Below, one piece after another: positions 9,843-18,097 of a stretch of DNA of 64,000 nt. Location of the stretch: NCBI GenBank assembly GCA_016214035.1, contig JACRPF010000010.1:54652-118651 (forward strand). Reading direction: 5' to 3'. The translations under genes and the position numbers were made by a program. Within the stretch, counting starts at the first letter, position 1; each line of letters opens with the position of its first letter. The notes beneath the pieces are model-generated. The model saw nothing but the letters and a program-made list of their open reading frames with translations, did no database searches and was not told where the DNA came from. The DNA comes from Spirochaetota bacterium. GTDB taxonomy: Bacteria > Spirochaetota > Brachyspiria > Brachyspirales > JACRPF01.

Positions 9843-9892
9843 GGACGTACGGGCCGGCGATGACTTCCTTCCACTGGCGGACATACGGGCCG
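9843..9892 (+). repeat. short direct repeat upstream of the cyclase gene
   Basis: GGACGTACGGGCCG at 9843-9856 recurs as GGACATACGGGCCG at 9879-9892, one mismatch in 14, with start positions 36 bp apart. The spacing is near 3.5 helical turns. The copies lie about 30 bp before the cyclase start. They could be regulator sites or a chance GC-rich duplication. Confidence 0.45.
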
Positions 9893-9920
9893 CTGATTCA
9901 ATAACAAAAATGGAGTTCGT

Positions 9921-10442
9921 ATGGACAAATTCACCAAAACAAACAAATTAGTCGCATTCACCGATGTGACCGGCTTTACCAAGGCAGTCGAAAAAAAGAG
10001 TCTGGAAGCGGTAGCACAGTTCATCGCCGAGTATTATCGATTCATCGGCGAAGTCATCGAACAGAACGGCGGCGAGGTCATCAAATTCATCGGAGACGCC
10101 GCGCTCATCGTGTTCGATGAGGAGAATACCGACACCGGGGTCAAAGCGCTTGTGTCGTGCAAACAGAAGATCGATGCCTGGCTGAAAAAGCAGGGGCTTA
10201 CATCGCAGGTCCACATACAATGCCACTGCGGCGAGGTGATGTACGGCGATTTCAGCTATTCATCACGGGTGATGAACGACGTCATCGGGGAAGCGGTGAA
10301 TATTGCGGCCCGGATAAAATCGAACGGTTTTGCAATGACGCCGCAGGTGTTCCGGAAACTCTCACCCGCAACGCGGAAGCTGTTCAAAAAGCACACGCCG
10401 CCGGTAACCTATATCCCGCTGACCGAGTACCACAGAGACTGA
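9921..10442 (+). CDS. stand-alone class III adenylate cyclase domain protein
   Basis: This is a 173-residue protein that is little more than one class III cyclase catalytic domain. FTDVTGFT carries the first metal Asp and FIGDAALIVF the second. The Lys in IKFIGD and the Asp in NDVIGEAVNIAAR sit at the positions that select adenine, and the Asn and Arg of that motif are the transition-state residues. It should make cAMP as a homodimer. There is no sensor, membrane or HAMP segment, so control must come from expression, a partner protein or a small ligand. It is convergent with the GH28 gene. No cAMP receptor protein is seen in the window. Confidence 0.85.
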   Translation: MDKFTKTNKLVAFTDVTGFTKAVEKKSLEAVAQFIAEYYRFIGEVIEQNGGEVIKFIGDAALIVFDEENTDTGVKALVSCKQKIDAWLKKQGLTSQVHIQCHCGEVMYGDFSYSSRVMNDVIGEAVNIAARIKSNGFAMTPQVFRKLSPATRKLFKKHTPPVTYIPLTEYHRD

Positions 10443-10472
10443 TCGCACAAACGTTGACGGATGCGGTTGACG

Positions 10473-12086
10473 TTATTTCACGGCTGCCGTGAAATTCGAT
10501 ACCAGTTTTCCATATTTTTCCAGCGGTGCAGTAAAGCCGATGCCGGCTATTTCCTCTACCGGTTTTCCGCCCCGCGTACATCCCGTGAACGATACGCCGC
10601 TGATGAGCGGTGTCGTGCCGTTCTCAAGTGCATACCGCGACACGGCATCACCGATGTCGATACGTGAGGGTATACGCTCGTCGGCGATATGTACATTCTC
10701 GAAATGGATATTCCGTATGCTGCCGAGCGGTGAGTAATTGCTTTTCGCATCCTTGGTCCGCGATACCCAGAAATACAAAGCACGCGACGGGTCGATGGGC
10801 TTGCGTTCGCGGTTGCGCTCGTATGCATCGTCATAAAACTGCAGCAGATTTTCAATCCAGATATTGCGGAACGTCATATCCTCATATACGGCCCCTTCGG
10901 TGGTGTCCAGCCGTATGCCGTCAGCGCCGTTCAGTATGTAGATGTTTTCAAATAAAAAATGCTTCATGCTGATGCAGGCCGATTCACTACCGATGCGTAT
11001 CGCATTCGCTTTATGCGCCCAGAGTACGCAGTTCCTGAACGTGTAGTTTGCCACGATATCGCGGCCTACGCGCGCTTTCGGCGTGAGCGCATCGTCTTCG
11101 CTGAATACGAAGCAATTCTCCACGAGGACATTGAAGCAGCTTTCAATGTCGAAGCCGTCGTGATTGGATATTCGAACGTCGCTCAGGATTTTCACGCCGC
11201 TGAACGTCAGGTTGTCCACGAACATGGCGTCGATATTCCATGAATACGAATCGCGTACGGTTATCCCGCGTACGGTTACATTCGTCGCGTTCTTTATCAC
11301 CAGCGCCCGTCCCGCCTTCTTTTTCACGCCTTCGCTTTTTTCATACGCCTTGCGCACCACGTAGCCGTTTGCGTCTATGATGCCGTATCCGGCGATGGTC
11401 AGGTTCGTCGCGCCCGCGGCTGTAATGAATACAATCTGGTTTTTTCCGCCCGGTGATGGTGTTATCTTTGTATGATCGTCAACCGCCTGAAGTAGCGCGC
11501 CCGGTGCAAGGAACAGCGTCATGTCGGAGCGGAGCAGCAGCGACCCGGAACGGAAATGCCCCGCCGGAATAAGCAGCGTTCCTCCTTTCGGCAGCACATC
11601 GATGGCTTTCTGCAGCGCCGCGGTATTGTCGGTGATGCCGTCCCCGACAGCTCCCGCCGATACTGCATTTACGGCGTCGTTCGCAGGTGTTTCGGCGATC
11701 GGCTCCGCGAACAGGAACAGTTTTTCAAGCGTGTCAACCTGAACCACGGTCTGCATCGGTTTCGGTATCGTGAAACGGACAGTATTGTCTTTGATATCCG
11801 TACTGATGCCGAACGGTGTCGGTTGTACGGCGGCATTTGACGGAGTGCCGTTTTTCAATGTCACTGCAACCGTTGCCTGCTTCGACATGGTGAATTGCGC
11901 ATAGTGGATGTCTTTAAACGATATCACCGGAACCGGTATGCCGTTCACGCGAAGCTCGAAAACAGAGCTTCGTGTTCCGGGGATATCGGTAGCGGTGATG
12001 TCATTCTGGCTGAACAGCATAACGGCTCCGATGATGATACCTGCCGCAGCGATGAGCAGCGGCTTCCGGCATGAGAAGTTTTTCAT
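10473..12086 (-). CDS. secreted GH28-family (polygalacturonase-like) protein
   Basis: This is a 537-residue protein with an N-terminal hydrophobic signal/anchor (LLIAAAGIIIGAVMLFS) and a 90-residue beta-sandwich. The pectate-lyase-type entry AVGDGITDNTAALQKAIDVLPKGGTL leads into a parallel beta-helix. The GH28 acids are recognisable in NHDGFD (near residue 310) and EDDAL (near 330). The usual GHG segment reads HKANAIRIGSES, and the usual RIK reads RLD, so specificity may differ from homogalacturonan. Family members cleave galacturonosyl linkages by inversion. It is preceded by its own promoter with a striking inverted repeat, behind the FAD oxidoreductase gene. Confidence 0.82.
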   Translation of the reverse strand: MKNFSCRKPLLIAAAGIIIGAVMLFSQNDITATDIPGTRSSVFELRVNGIPVPVISFKDIHYAQFTMSKQATVAVTLKNGTPSNAAVQPTPFGISTDIKDNTVRFTIPKPMQTVVQVDTLEKLFLFAEPIAETPANDAVNAVSAGAVGDGITDNTAALQKAIDVLPKGGTLLIPAGHFRSGSLLLRSDMTLFLAPGALLQAVDDHTKITPSPGGKNQIVFITAAGATNLTIAGYGIIDANGYVVRKAYEKSEGVKKKAGRALVIKNATNVTVRGITVRDSYSWNIDAMFVDNLTFSGVKILSDVRISNHDGFDIESCFNVLVENCFVFSEDDALTPKARVGRDIVANYTFRNCVLWAHKANAIRIGSESACISMKHFLFENIYILNGADGIRLDTTEGAVYEDMTFRNIWIENLLQFYDDAYERNRERKPIDPSRALYFWVSRTKDAKSNYSPLGSIRNIHFENVHIADERIPSRIDIGDAVSRYALENGTTPLISGVSFTGCTRGGKPVEEIAGIGFTAPLEKYGKLVSNFTAAVK

Positions 12087-12113
12087 AACAGTATGCTCCG
12101 TGATGATAATATG

Positions 12114-12169
12114 CTATAACTGACATCAGCATACTCCATGCAAAGCAGTTCTGTCAATGTCAGTTATAG
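12114..12169. promoter_or_regulatory. spaced inverted repeat and promoter of the GH28 gene
   Basis: CTATAACTGACAT (12114-12126) and ATGTCAGTTATAG (12157-12169) are perfect 13-bp inverted arms separated by 30 bp, with centres 43 bp apart (about four helical turns). On the minus strand the arms bracket a sigma70-like promoter: TTGACA at 12157-12152, an 18-bp spacer and TATGCT at 12133-12128. One arm overlaps the -35 edge and the other lies just after the -10. Two dimer sites or a looping pair are plausible. The AraC gene at 13871 is the nearest candidate regulator. Confidence 0.6.
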
Positions 12170-12192
12170 GTTTACGCATGTCAAAAATGCAG

Positions 12193-13725
12193 CTACTCGA
12201 GGTTCGTTCCCACATCGCCGCCGGTGTTCGTATATCCTATTTCGGCGAGTTCCGCGTCCGCGGAGACGATCTTGTATTTATTCCTTGCATCGTCCTTGAT
12301 TACGATATCCGCCTGTCCGCTCGGATTCTGTTCGGGCGCGAGGATATCGTCTGCTGACACCTTCTGATTGGTCTCAACACGCTGCACGCCGTAGCGCGGG
12401 TCACGGGTGAGATTTACACCCATCTCTTCAAGCCGTGCGCGCAGCTTTTTTACATCGAGCCTGCGCGGCGACACATTGTCCTTTACCGACAATGCCGCGG
12501 CGGCACCGGCAGCCTGACCCATGTTGAGGCACTCCAGCACCAGGCGGTTTGCCGACTGTCCCATGAAGTCGGATGAAAAATTACGTCCAGCGACAAGCAG
12601 GTTTTCAATCGTGAGCGGCACGAGCGCACGGTACGGCACCTCGCGCCAGGTGCCGGGCGTGGCATACCGCTTTTCCTCAACACCGTCGGCGTTCTTCATG
12701 ACAACGTGCTTGATATGTCCCGGTTCGGTGGGGTGATGCGCGTCGAACGAATGCATGGCGCGCATGATGGCGTCGTCGAACTTTTTCGCGTTGACCACAT
12801 CCTCGCCGGTAAGCTTGTATTCACCGATAATGCGCCTGCCGTCGCGTACGCCGAGCATCGGTGCCGTGTCGATGAGCCAGGCGTTCGCGAAGCCGGGGAT
12901 GCGCTTTTTGCAGAACTCCATCACCCACTGTGCCTGTTCCCGTTGTTCAATGAGCTGACGCGACAGGTCGAAGCCGTCGAGATTGCGGCAATTGCGGCTG
13001 TGCGCGTAACATATCATGAGTTCCTGATGTCTGTCTTCACGTCCGGGAAGTACGACGACCCAGTTCACGCGCTTGTCTATCATGTACGGGAATTCGTTGT
13101 TCGCCACCGACTCCTCGATACGCTCACGCCAGTAGGTGTGCATGCTCGGTACTTTGCGGTATTCTTCCATGTCCACATTGCCGATGCGCATGACGAGTGA
13201 TGTCGCCTGATTGTAACTGGAGAGTGCGTCGCATCCCACTTCGAACGGCGCGCCCGCATAGGCTGCCACGTCTCCGTCACCCGAGCAGTCGATGACACGT
13301 TTTGCCATGATGGCCTGCTGTCCGCCTTTATTATGGATGACGACGCCGGTTATCGTGCTGTTCTCGGTTATAGCGTCGATAGCCGATGTGTTGTAGAGTA
13401 TTTCGACATTCGCTTTGCGGAGCATCTGCTCGAATATGACTTTTGTCTTTTCCGGGTCCACGAAACGGCCTTTCACCGCGCCGTGTTTTTTCAGCTCTGC
13501 GAAGAGGTCGATGCCGACGCCTTCGATATAGCTGAATGTGAGCGCCACATACCCGAGTGTCACCAGTCCGCCGAGACCGGACATCTGCTCCACGAGCAGT
13601 GTCGACGCGCCGGTTTTTGCCGCGGCGAGTGCGGCGCCGAAACCGGCATAACCGCCGCCGACGACGAGTACGTCCACATTGCGCACCAGTGGAACGTCTT
13701 TGGGTTTAAGGGATATCGTATTCAT
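12193..13725 (-). CDS. FAD-dependent oxidoreductase (FAD_oxidored family)
   Basis: This is a 510-residue flavoprotein. The dinucleotide-binding motif VLVVGGGYAGFGAALAAAKTG occurs at the N-terminus, followed by LLVEQMSGLGGLVTLGY and a late FAD motif LLVAGRNFSSDFMGQSANR. It belongs to the FAD_oxidored group common beside glycoside hydrolases in planctomycete, lentisphaeral and spirochaetal genomes. The reaction of that group is mostly unknown, probably oxidation of a sugar or sugar acid. There is no signal peptide. It lies between an AraC gene and the GH28 gene on the same strand. Confidence 0.85.
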   Translation of the reverse strand: MNTISLKPKDVPLVRNVDVLVVGGGYAGFGAALAAAKTGASTLLVEQMSGLGGLVTLGYVALTFSYIEGVGIDLFAELKKHGAVKGRFVDPEKTKVIFEQMLRKANVEILYNTSAIDAITENSTITGVVIHNKGGQQAIMAKRVIDCSGDGDVAAYAGAPFEVGCDALSSYNQATSLVMRIGNVDMEEYRKVPSMHTYWRERIEESVANNEFPYMIDKRVNWVVVLPGREDRHQELMICYAHSRNCRNLDGFDLSRQLIEQREQAQWVMEFCKKRIPGFANAWLIDTAPMLGVRDGRRIIGEYKLTGEDVVNAKKFDDAIMRAMHSFDAHHPTEPGHIKHVVMKNADGVEEKRYATPGTWREVPYRALVPLTIENLLVAGRNFSSDFMGQSANRLVLECLNMGQAAGAAAALSVKDNVSPRRLDVKKLRARLEEMGVNLTRDPRYGVQRVETNQKVSADDILAPEQNPSGQADIVIKDDARNKYKIVSADAELAEIGYTNTGGDVGTNLE

Positions 13726-13870
13726 ACAATGCCTCCGTGTTCGTTTATGGATATATCATACACACGGAATGCCGCGGCGGCTCATCTTTTTTGGACTATG
13801 ATTCGGCTTTTTTTGCTTGAAATCCGCACATAGCCGGCTTACGATACGGCTGTTCGTACTGTACGGATAG

Positions 13871-14806
13871 TTACGTCTGCGGCTGGCGATAATCCGATGG
13901 TGTCACACCGAGAAGACGTTTGAATGTCCGGCAGAAATGATTGAGGTCGTTGAATCCGGATTCATAACAGATATCAGTAATGCTCCGTTCGCTCTGCGCG
14001 AGCATTGCTGAGGCCTTCGCGATGCGGGCTTCGGCAAGATAATGCACGAATGGTTTTCCGATGACTGACTTGAATGACCGCGAAAAGAATGATGACGACA
14101 TGGAAGCCGCTTTCGCCGCATCGGCGAGAGTGATATCGTCCTGACAATGTGTTTCTATGAATCGTACAGCCGTATCAATAGCGTCGCTGTGTTTCATGGT
14201 GGTGTGTGTGCGCGGCGATTGCACCGGCTGCTGATACGCGGCGGCAAGAAGCGCGAGCAGCTGCAGGAGATACGCTTTGATGCTTATTTCGTGAAACAGA
14301 TCTTTTTTCGTGAACCGGTCGAGCATCCCGTCGATAAGCGTACGGACATTGCGGAAATCGGCGCCGGAACTTATAGCGCGATACCGGTTGGCGCGTATCA
14401 TATCGGCAAGCGGATGAAGGAACGCTGCTTCGGGTTCAGCGGCGGTGATGAACGACAGGTGCGCTGATAATGACGGATGTATGACGGACGGCGCGAAACT
14501 GATTTTAACGATTGATACGGCAGACCCGTCGCGGCATTTCAGCGTATGTTTCATGAGCGGCGGAACAAAGATGACATCGCCCGGTCGGAGTTTCACGGTG
14601 GTGCCGTACATGGTGTGCGTGACCGTGCCCTGCTCGATGATGACGAGTTGGATGAAATCGTGGGCGTGCGGTTTGAACGGCCGTATACCGAATCGTTGTA
14701 TGTAAAATGGGAAAGCCGGATTACGGAAAAAAGAATCGCTTTTCCAAGTGATGTCGCCGCCGCTGAGCTCAGTGTCGCCGGTGCGGGATTTCTTATCAGC
14801 TCTCAT
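13871..14806 (-). CDS. AraC-family transcriptional regulator with cupin domain
   Basis: This is a 311-residue regulator. The N-terminal cupin spans about residues 35-115 (PHAHDFIQLVIIEQGTVTH, LRPGDVIFVPPLMKHTL). The C-terminal AraC domain has ADAAKAASMSSSFFSRSFKSVIG and ITDICYESGFNDLNHFCRTFKRLLG. The frame extends to a TTG at 14821. I prefer the ATG at 14806, which overlaps the end of cheB by 11 bp and implies translational coupling. Despite being downstream of cheB, its likely targets are the carbohydrate genes that follow on the same strand (FAD oxidoreductase and GH28). Confidence 0.88.
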   Translation of the reverse strand: MRADKKSRTGDTELSGGDITWKSDSFFRNPAFPFYIQRFGIRPFKPHAHDFIQLVIIEQGTVTHTMYGTTVKLRPGDVIFVPPLMKHTLKCRDGSAVSIVKISFAPSVIHPSLSAHLSFITAAEPEAAFLHPLADMIRANRYRAISSGADFRNVRTLIDGMLDRFTKKDLFHEISIKAYLLQLLALLAAAYQQPVQSPRTHTTMKHSDAIDTAVRFIETHCQDDITLADAAKAASMSSSFFSRSFKSVIGKPFVHYLAEARIAKASAMLAQSERSITDICYESGFNDLNHFCRTFKRLLGVTPSDYRQPQT

Positions 14807-15887
14807 ACGGCTTTCGCGCAAGATAGTCGATGATGTCGGGGATGATGGCGTTGAGCGGCAGTATCTTGTCCGCGGCGTTGAGCCCGATGGCTACGCGCGG
14901 CATGCCGAAGACGGTGCACGTGGCCTGATCCTGTGCGATGGTGTATGCACCGTTCTGGCGGAGGCGGTGCAGGCCTTTCGCCCCGTCGCTTCCCATGCCG
15001 GTCATGATGACGCCGATGGCGTTTCCCGATACCGCGTTCAATACCGAGTCGAACAGATAATCGGCACTCGGTACATGGCCGGATACCGGCGTTGTCTCAG
15101 TTACATTTGCGGACAGCACTGTGCGTTTCTGGCTGATGCCGAGATGACGGTTGCCGGGCGCGATGTAGATGTGTCCCGGCTTGAGCTCTTCGCCGTCAAC
15201 CGCTTTGGTGACCGGAAGAACGCATTGTTCGCCGAGGCTTTCCGCGAATGATTCGACGAAGTCGTCGGGGATATGCTGCACCAGCAGAACCGGCAGCGGG
15301 AAGTTTTTCGGCAGTTGCGGGAATATGATGCGAAGCGCGCGCGGACCGCCGGTGGATATGCCGATGGCGAGGAGCAGGGGGCGTTTTTTTTTCATGAGCG
15401 CAGCGTCTGCGGACGGCTGAACTGCCGTAGGCTCCAAGCTCATCGGCGGGAGCGGGGAAACATCGAGATTGATTTCCCGGTCCTTGAGCGATGCTATCGC
15501 TTTCACTTTCTCGATGAGTTCATCGCCCACGCGTTCTATATCTACCGAGATGCTGCCCGACGGTTTATGCACGATATCCATGGCGCCCAGGTCGAGCGCT
15601 TTCATCGCCATGCGGCTTCCCGCTTTGGTGAGTGCGCTTACCACGATGACGCGCGCTTTTATTTTTGCCGCACGGAGCGCCGCCAGCAGTTCAAGTCCGG
15701 TCATGACGGGCATTTCTATATCGAGCGTGACGATATCCGGTTTCAGGTCGCGTATCTTGGCAAGTCCCGCTTCACCGTTATGCGCGGTGTCGATGACCTC
15801 GATTGACCCGTCCCGGGAGAGTATCTGCGAGATGAGCTTTCGCATGAGCGAAGAGTCGTCGATGACCAGTGCGCGGAGTTTTGTCAT
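14796..15887 (-). CDS. cheB: chemotaxis response regulator protein-glutamate methylesterase CheB
   Basis: This is a 363-residue two-domain protein. The receiver domain (1-120) has the acidic pair D10-D11 and phospho-acceptor D56 in VTLDIEMPVMTG. A linker leads to a methylesterase domain with catalytic S178 (GISTGGPRAL), H205 (VQHIPDDF) and D301 (IMTGMGSDGAKG). CheB demethylates or deamidates chemoreceptor glutamates and opposes CheR during adaptation. No cheR, cheA or receptor gene is nearby. GAGG lies before the ATG, and the purF stop is only 6 bp upstream, so it is co-transcribed with purF. Confidence 0.96.
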   Translation of the reverse strand: MTKLRALVIDDSSLMRKLISQILSRDGSIEVIDTAHNGEAGLAKIRDLKPDIVTLDIEMPVMTGLELLAALRAAKIKARVIVVSALTKAGSRMAMKALDLGAMDIVHKPSGSISVDIERVGDELIEKVKAIASLKDREINLDVSPLPPMSLEPTAVQPSADAALMKKKRPLLLAIGISTGGPRALRIIFPQLPKNFPLPVLLVQHIPDDFVESFAESLGEQCVLPVTKAVDGEELKPGHIYIAPGNRHLGISQKRTVLSANVTETTPVSGHVPSADYLFDSVLNAVSGNAIGVIMTGMGSDGAKGLHRLRQNGAYTIAQDQATCTVFGMPRVAIGLNAADKILPLNAIIPDIIDYLARKPYES

Positions 15888-15893
15888 GGTCCT

Positions 15894-17303
15894 CTAGACT
15901 TCGAACGCCAGTTTGGAATGGCTTTCTTCCACGGCAACGGGATACCGTCCGGAGAAGCAGGCGTCGCAGAGCTCGTTCGCCGCAAATCCGGATGCTTCAC
16001 GCAGTCCCGGCAGTGATATGAATCCGAGTGAATCCGCGTTGATCATCTCGGCGATTTCGGAAACCGATTTCTTATTGGCGATCAATTCCTCGTAGGTGCC
16101 GAAGTCAATGCCGTAGAAACAGGGAAATTTCACCATGGGGCTTGCAATGCGCATATGCACTTCTTTGACGCCAGCGCTTCTGAGCATCTTGATGATGCGA
16201 AGCGATGTGGTGCCCCGTACGATGGAGTCTTCGATGAGTACGATGCGTTTGCCGTCGAGGAGTTTCCGTATCGGAGCGAATTTGAGGCGCACGCCGAGGC
16301 CGCGTATCGATTGTGAAGGTTCAATGAACGTACGTCCGACGTAATGGCTGCGCACCAGGCCCATCGTGAACGGGATGCCGCTTGCGTCGCTGAATCCGAG
16401 CGCGGCGGAAACGCCGGAGTCGGGGACAGGAATGACAAGGTCGGCCTTCGCCGGATATTCTTTCGCAAGCGTTATACCTGATTTGTAACGTATCGAATGA
16501 ACGCTCTTGCCGAGTATGTCGCTGCTCGGCTTCGCGAAATAGACATATTCGAAAAGACACATATGCTCGTGCGTTTCCTTGAACGGAAAATCCGAGCGGA
16601 GCTCGTTCGTTGTCAGATCGATTGAGATTACTTCTCCGGCGGCCACATCGCGCACATGCTCGGCGGCGATGATATCAAACGCGGATGTTTCACTCGCGAT
16701 GACATGTGAATCACCGAGTTTTCCGATGGATAATGGCCGTATGCCGTGCGGGTCGCGAACGGCGATAAGCTCTTTCTCAGTGAGAAGCATATAACAGTAT
16801 GCCCCCTCGATCTGCCGTATCGCCTCGATGAACGCCATGACGGTGTTTTTCTCGCGCGAGCGTGCCATGAGATGGATAATGATCTCGCTGTCGGTGGTGG
16901 TGTGGAATATCGATCCTTCGGCCTCAAGCTTTTCACGCAGCGGTTTCGCGTTCACGAGGTTGCCGTTAAGACCCACCGCAAGTGATCCGCGATGCGATAT
17001 CATGACGAGCGGCTGTGCGTTGACTATGTTCGATCCGCCGGTGGTGCTGTAACGTACATGGCCGATTGCCGCTGTGCCGGTGAGCGGCTTGAGGTTTTCT
17101 TCCGTGAAAAAATCGCCCACCTTGCCTTTGCCGACGGCTTTGCGAAGACCGTCGCTTCCCGCGGTGACGATGCCGCATGATTCCTGTCCGCGGTGCTGCA
17201 AGCCGTGCAGTCCGAGATATGCGTAATTCGATGCTTCAGCGTTATTGGTGATTCCGAAAATCCCGCACTCTTCGCCCAGATCATGGTAAGTTTTATAGGA
17301 CAC
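15894..17303 (-). CDS. purF: amidophosphoribosyltransferase PurF
   Basis: This is a 469-residue enzyme of the first committed purine step, transferring glutamine nitrogen to PRPP. The N-terminal glutaminase carries the nucleophile C13 in EECGIFG, after a short propeptide of the Bacillus type. The PRPP loop is VLIEDSIVRGTTSLRII. Cysteines in HEHMCLFEY, KFPCFYG and ELCDACFSG match the four ligands of the 4Fe-4S cluster of Bacillus-type PurF. Translation begins with GTG at 17301-17303, with AAGGA 7 nt upstream. No other pur genes are adjacent. It heads the purF-cheB-araC run. Confidence 0.96.
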   Translation of the reverse strand: MSYKTYHDLGEECGIFGITNNAEASNYAYLGLHGLQHRGQESCGIVTAGSDGLRKAVGKGKVGDFFTEENLKPLTGTAAIGHVRYSTTGGSNIVNAQPLVMISHRGSLAVGLNGNLVNAKPLREKLEAEGSIFHTTTDSEIIIHLMARSREKNTVMAFIEAIRQIEGAYCYMLLTEKELIAVRDPHGIRPLSIGKLGDSHVIASETSAFDIIAAEHVRDVAAGEVISIDLTTNELRSDFPFKETHEHMCLFEYVYFAKPSSDILGKSVHSIRYKSGITLAKEYPAKADLVIPVPDSGVSAALGFSDASGIPFTMGLVRSHYVGRTFIEPSQSIRGLGVRLKFAPIRKLLDGKRIVLIEDSIVRGTTSLRIIKMLRSAGVKEVHMRIASPMVKFPCFYGIDFGTYEELIANKKSVSEIAEMINADSLGFISLPGLREASGFAANELCDACFSGRYPVAVEESHSKLAFEV

Positions 17304-17643
17304 GGGAAATCCTTATGCACAAGATGATGCAGTCATTATATAAATAAAAGCTGAAAAATCAACAAGGATTATCGGTTCTGTGAGGGCGTGTGCAGTTTCT
17401 TACGAATTGTAAAAATATCGGCACCCGTTTTTCATTTCAGATAACAGATATAGTACGCAGAATTGTGATGAAATGATGATTTTTGAATAAAATGCAGTAC
17501 TAATTCCGGAATTGAAGTTTTCAAATTCTCTTGGCATGCTACTTGCTCGTTATTGGGCAGAAAAAGTATGATGCACATCAAAAGGTCCGTGCTGCTAGCG
17601 GCGGAGCTACAGCGCGTGATGTAGTGAGTCGCAGGAGGATGGT
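17304..17643. other. 340-bp divergent intergenic region
   Basis: This region separates purF from cheY. Apart from the sigma54-type promoter at 17532-17547 and the AGGAGG ribosome site just before cheY, I see no gene, tRNA or strong hairpin. The middle portion is AT-rich. The leader between the predicted start (near 17558) and the cheY ATG is about 85 nt. Confidence 0.6.
17532..17547 (+). promoter_or_regulatory. sigma54-type (-24/-12) promoter upstream of cheY
   Basis: TGGCAT-GCTAC-TTGCT matches the RpoN consensus TGGCAY-N5-TTGCW. GG at 17533-17534 and GC at 17545-17546 are exactly 10 bp apart. It lies 97 bp before the cheY ATG on the same strand, and no better sigma70 site is obvious there. 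This predicts dependence on RpoN and an enhancer-binding activator. Confidence 0.7.
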
Positions 17644-18012
17644 ATGGGATTACAGGTTCTTATCGTGGACGATTCGGCGTCGATGCGCCAGATGGTGAAC
17701 TTCACGCTTGCGGATTACGGGTATGATGTGGTGGAGGCGGATTCAGGTGTTTCTGCACTCAAATATATATCCGGCAGAGCACCGAATCTCGTTATCACCG
17801 ACATTAACATGCCGGAGATGAGCGGGATTGAGCTTATCAAAAACATCCGTCAGAATGCGCGAAGCAAATTTCTGCCGATCATTGTGCTGAGCACTGAAGC
17901 GGAGAAGGGCATGGGCGTCGAAGGAACATCTGCCGGCGCCACCGCTTGGCTCGTAAAACCGTTTACGCCGGATAAACTCAAAGAGACCGTGAAAAAAGTT
18001 ATCGGCACATAG
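17644..18012 (+). CDS. cheY: CheY-like single-domain response regulator
   Basis: This 122-residue receiver has D9-D10 for magnesium, phospho-acceptor D53 in ITDINMPEMSG, a Ser/Thr switch in IVLSTEAE, and the conserved Lys in WLVKPFTPDKL. Its sequence type (SASMRQMVNFTL) matches CheY proteins that carry the phosphoryl signal from CheA to the flagellar motor. AGGAGG is placed ideally before the ATG. It is transcribed away from the purF-cheB unit, from a sigma54-like promoter. Its kinase is not in the window. Confidence 0.9.
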   Translation: MGLQVLIVDDSASMRQMVNFTLADYGYDVVEADSGVSALKYISGRAPNLVITDINMPEMSGIELIKNIRQNARSKFLPIIVLSTEAEKGMGVEGTSAGATAWLVKPFTPDKLKETVKKVIGT

Positions 18013-18097
18013 GATTTGGTTGCGGGAAAGCCGCGCTGTACATTGCATTTTGACGCCATCTGTATATACTGTCCACACTTTTTTACCGGAGCAGTAT

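Noticed and set aside
15273..15806. 177-codon plus-strand frame inside cheB
   Set aside because: Antisense shadow of a well-supported gene with His/Arg-rich, unlikely composition.
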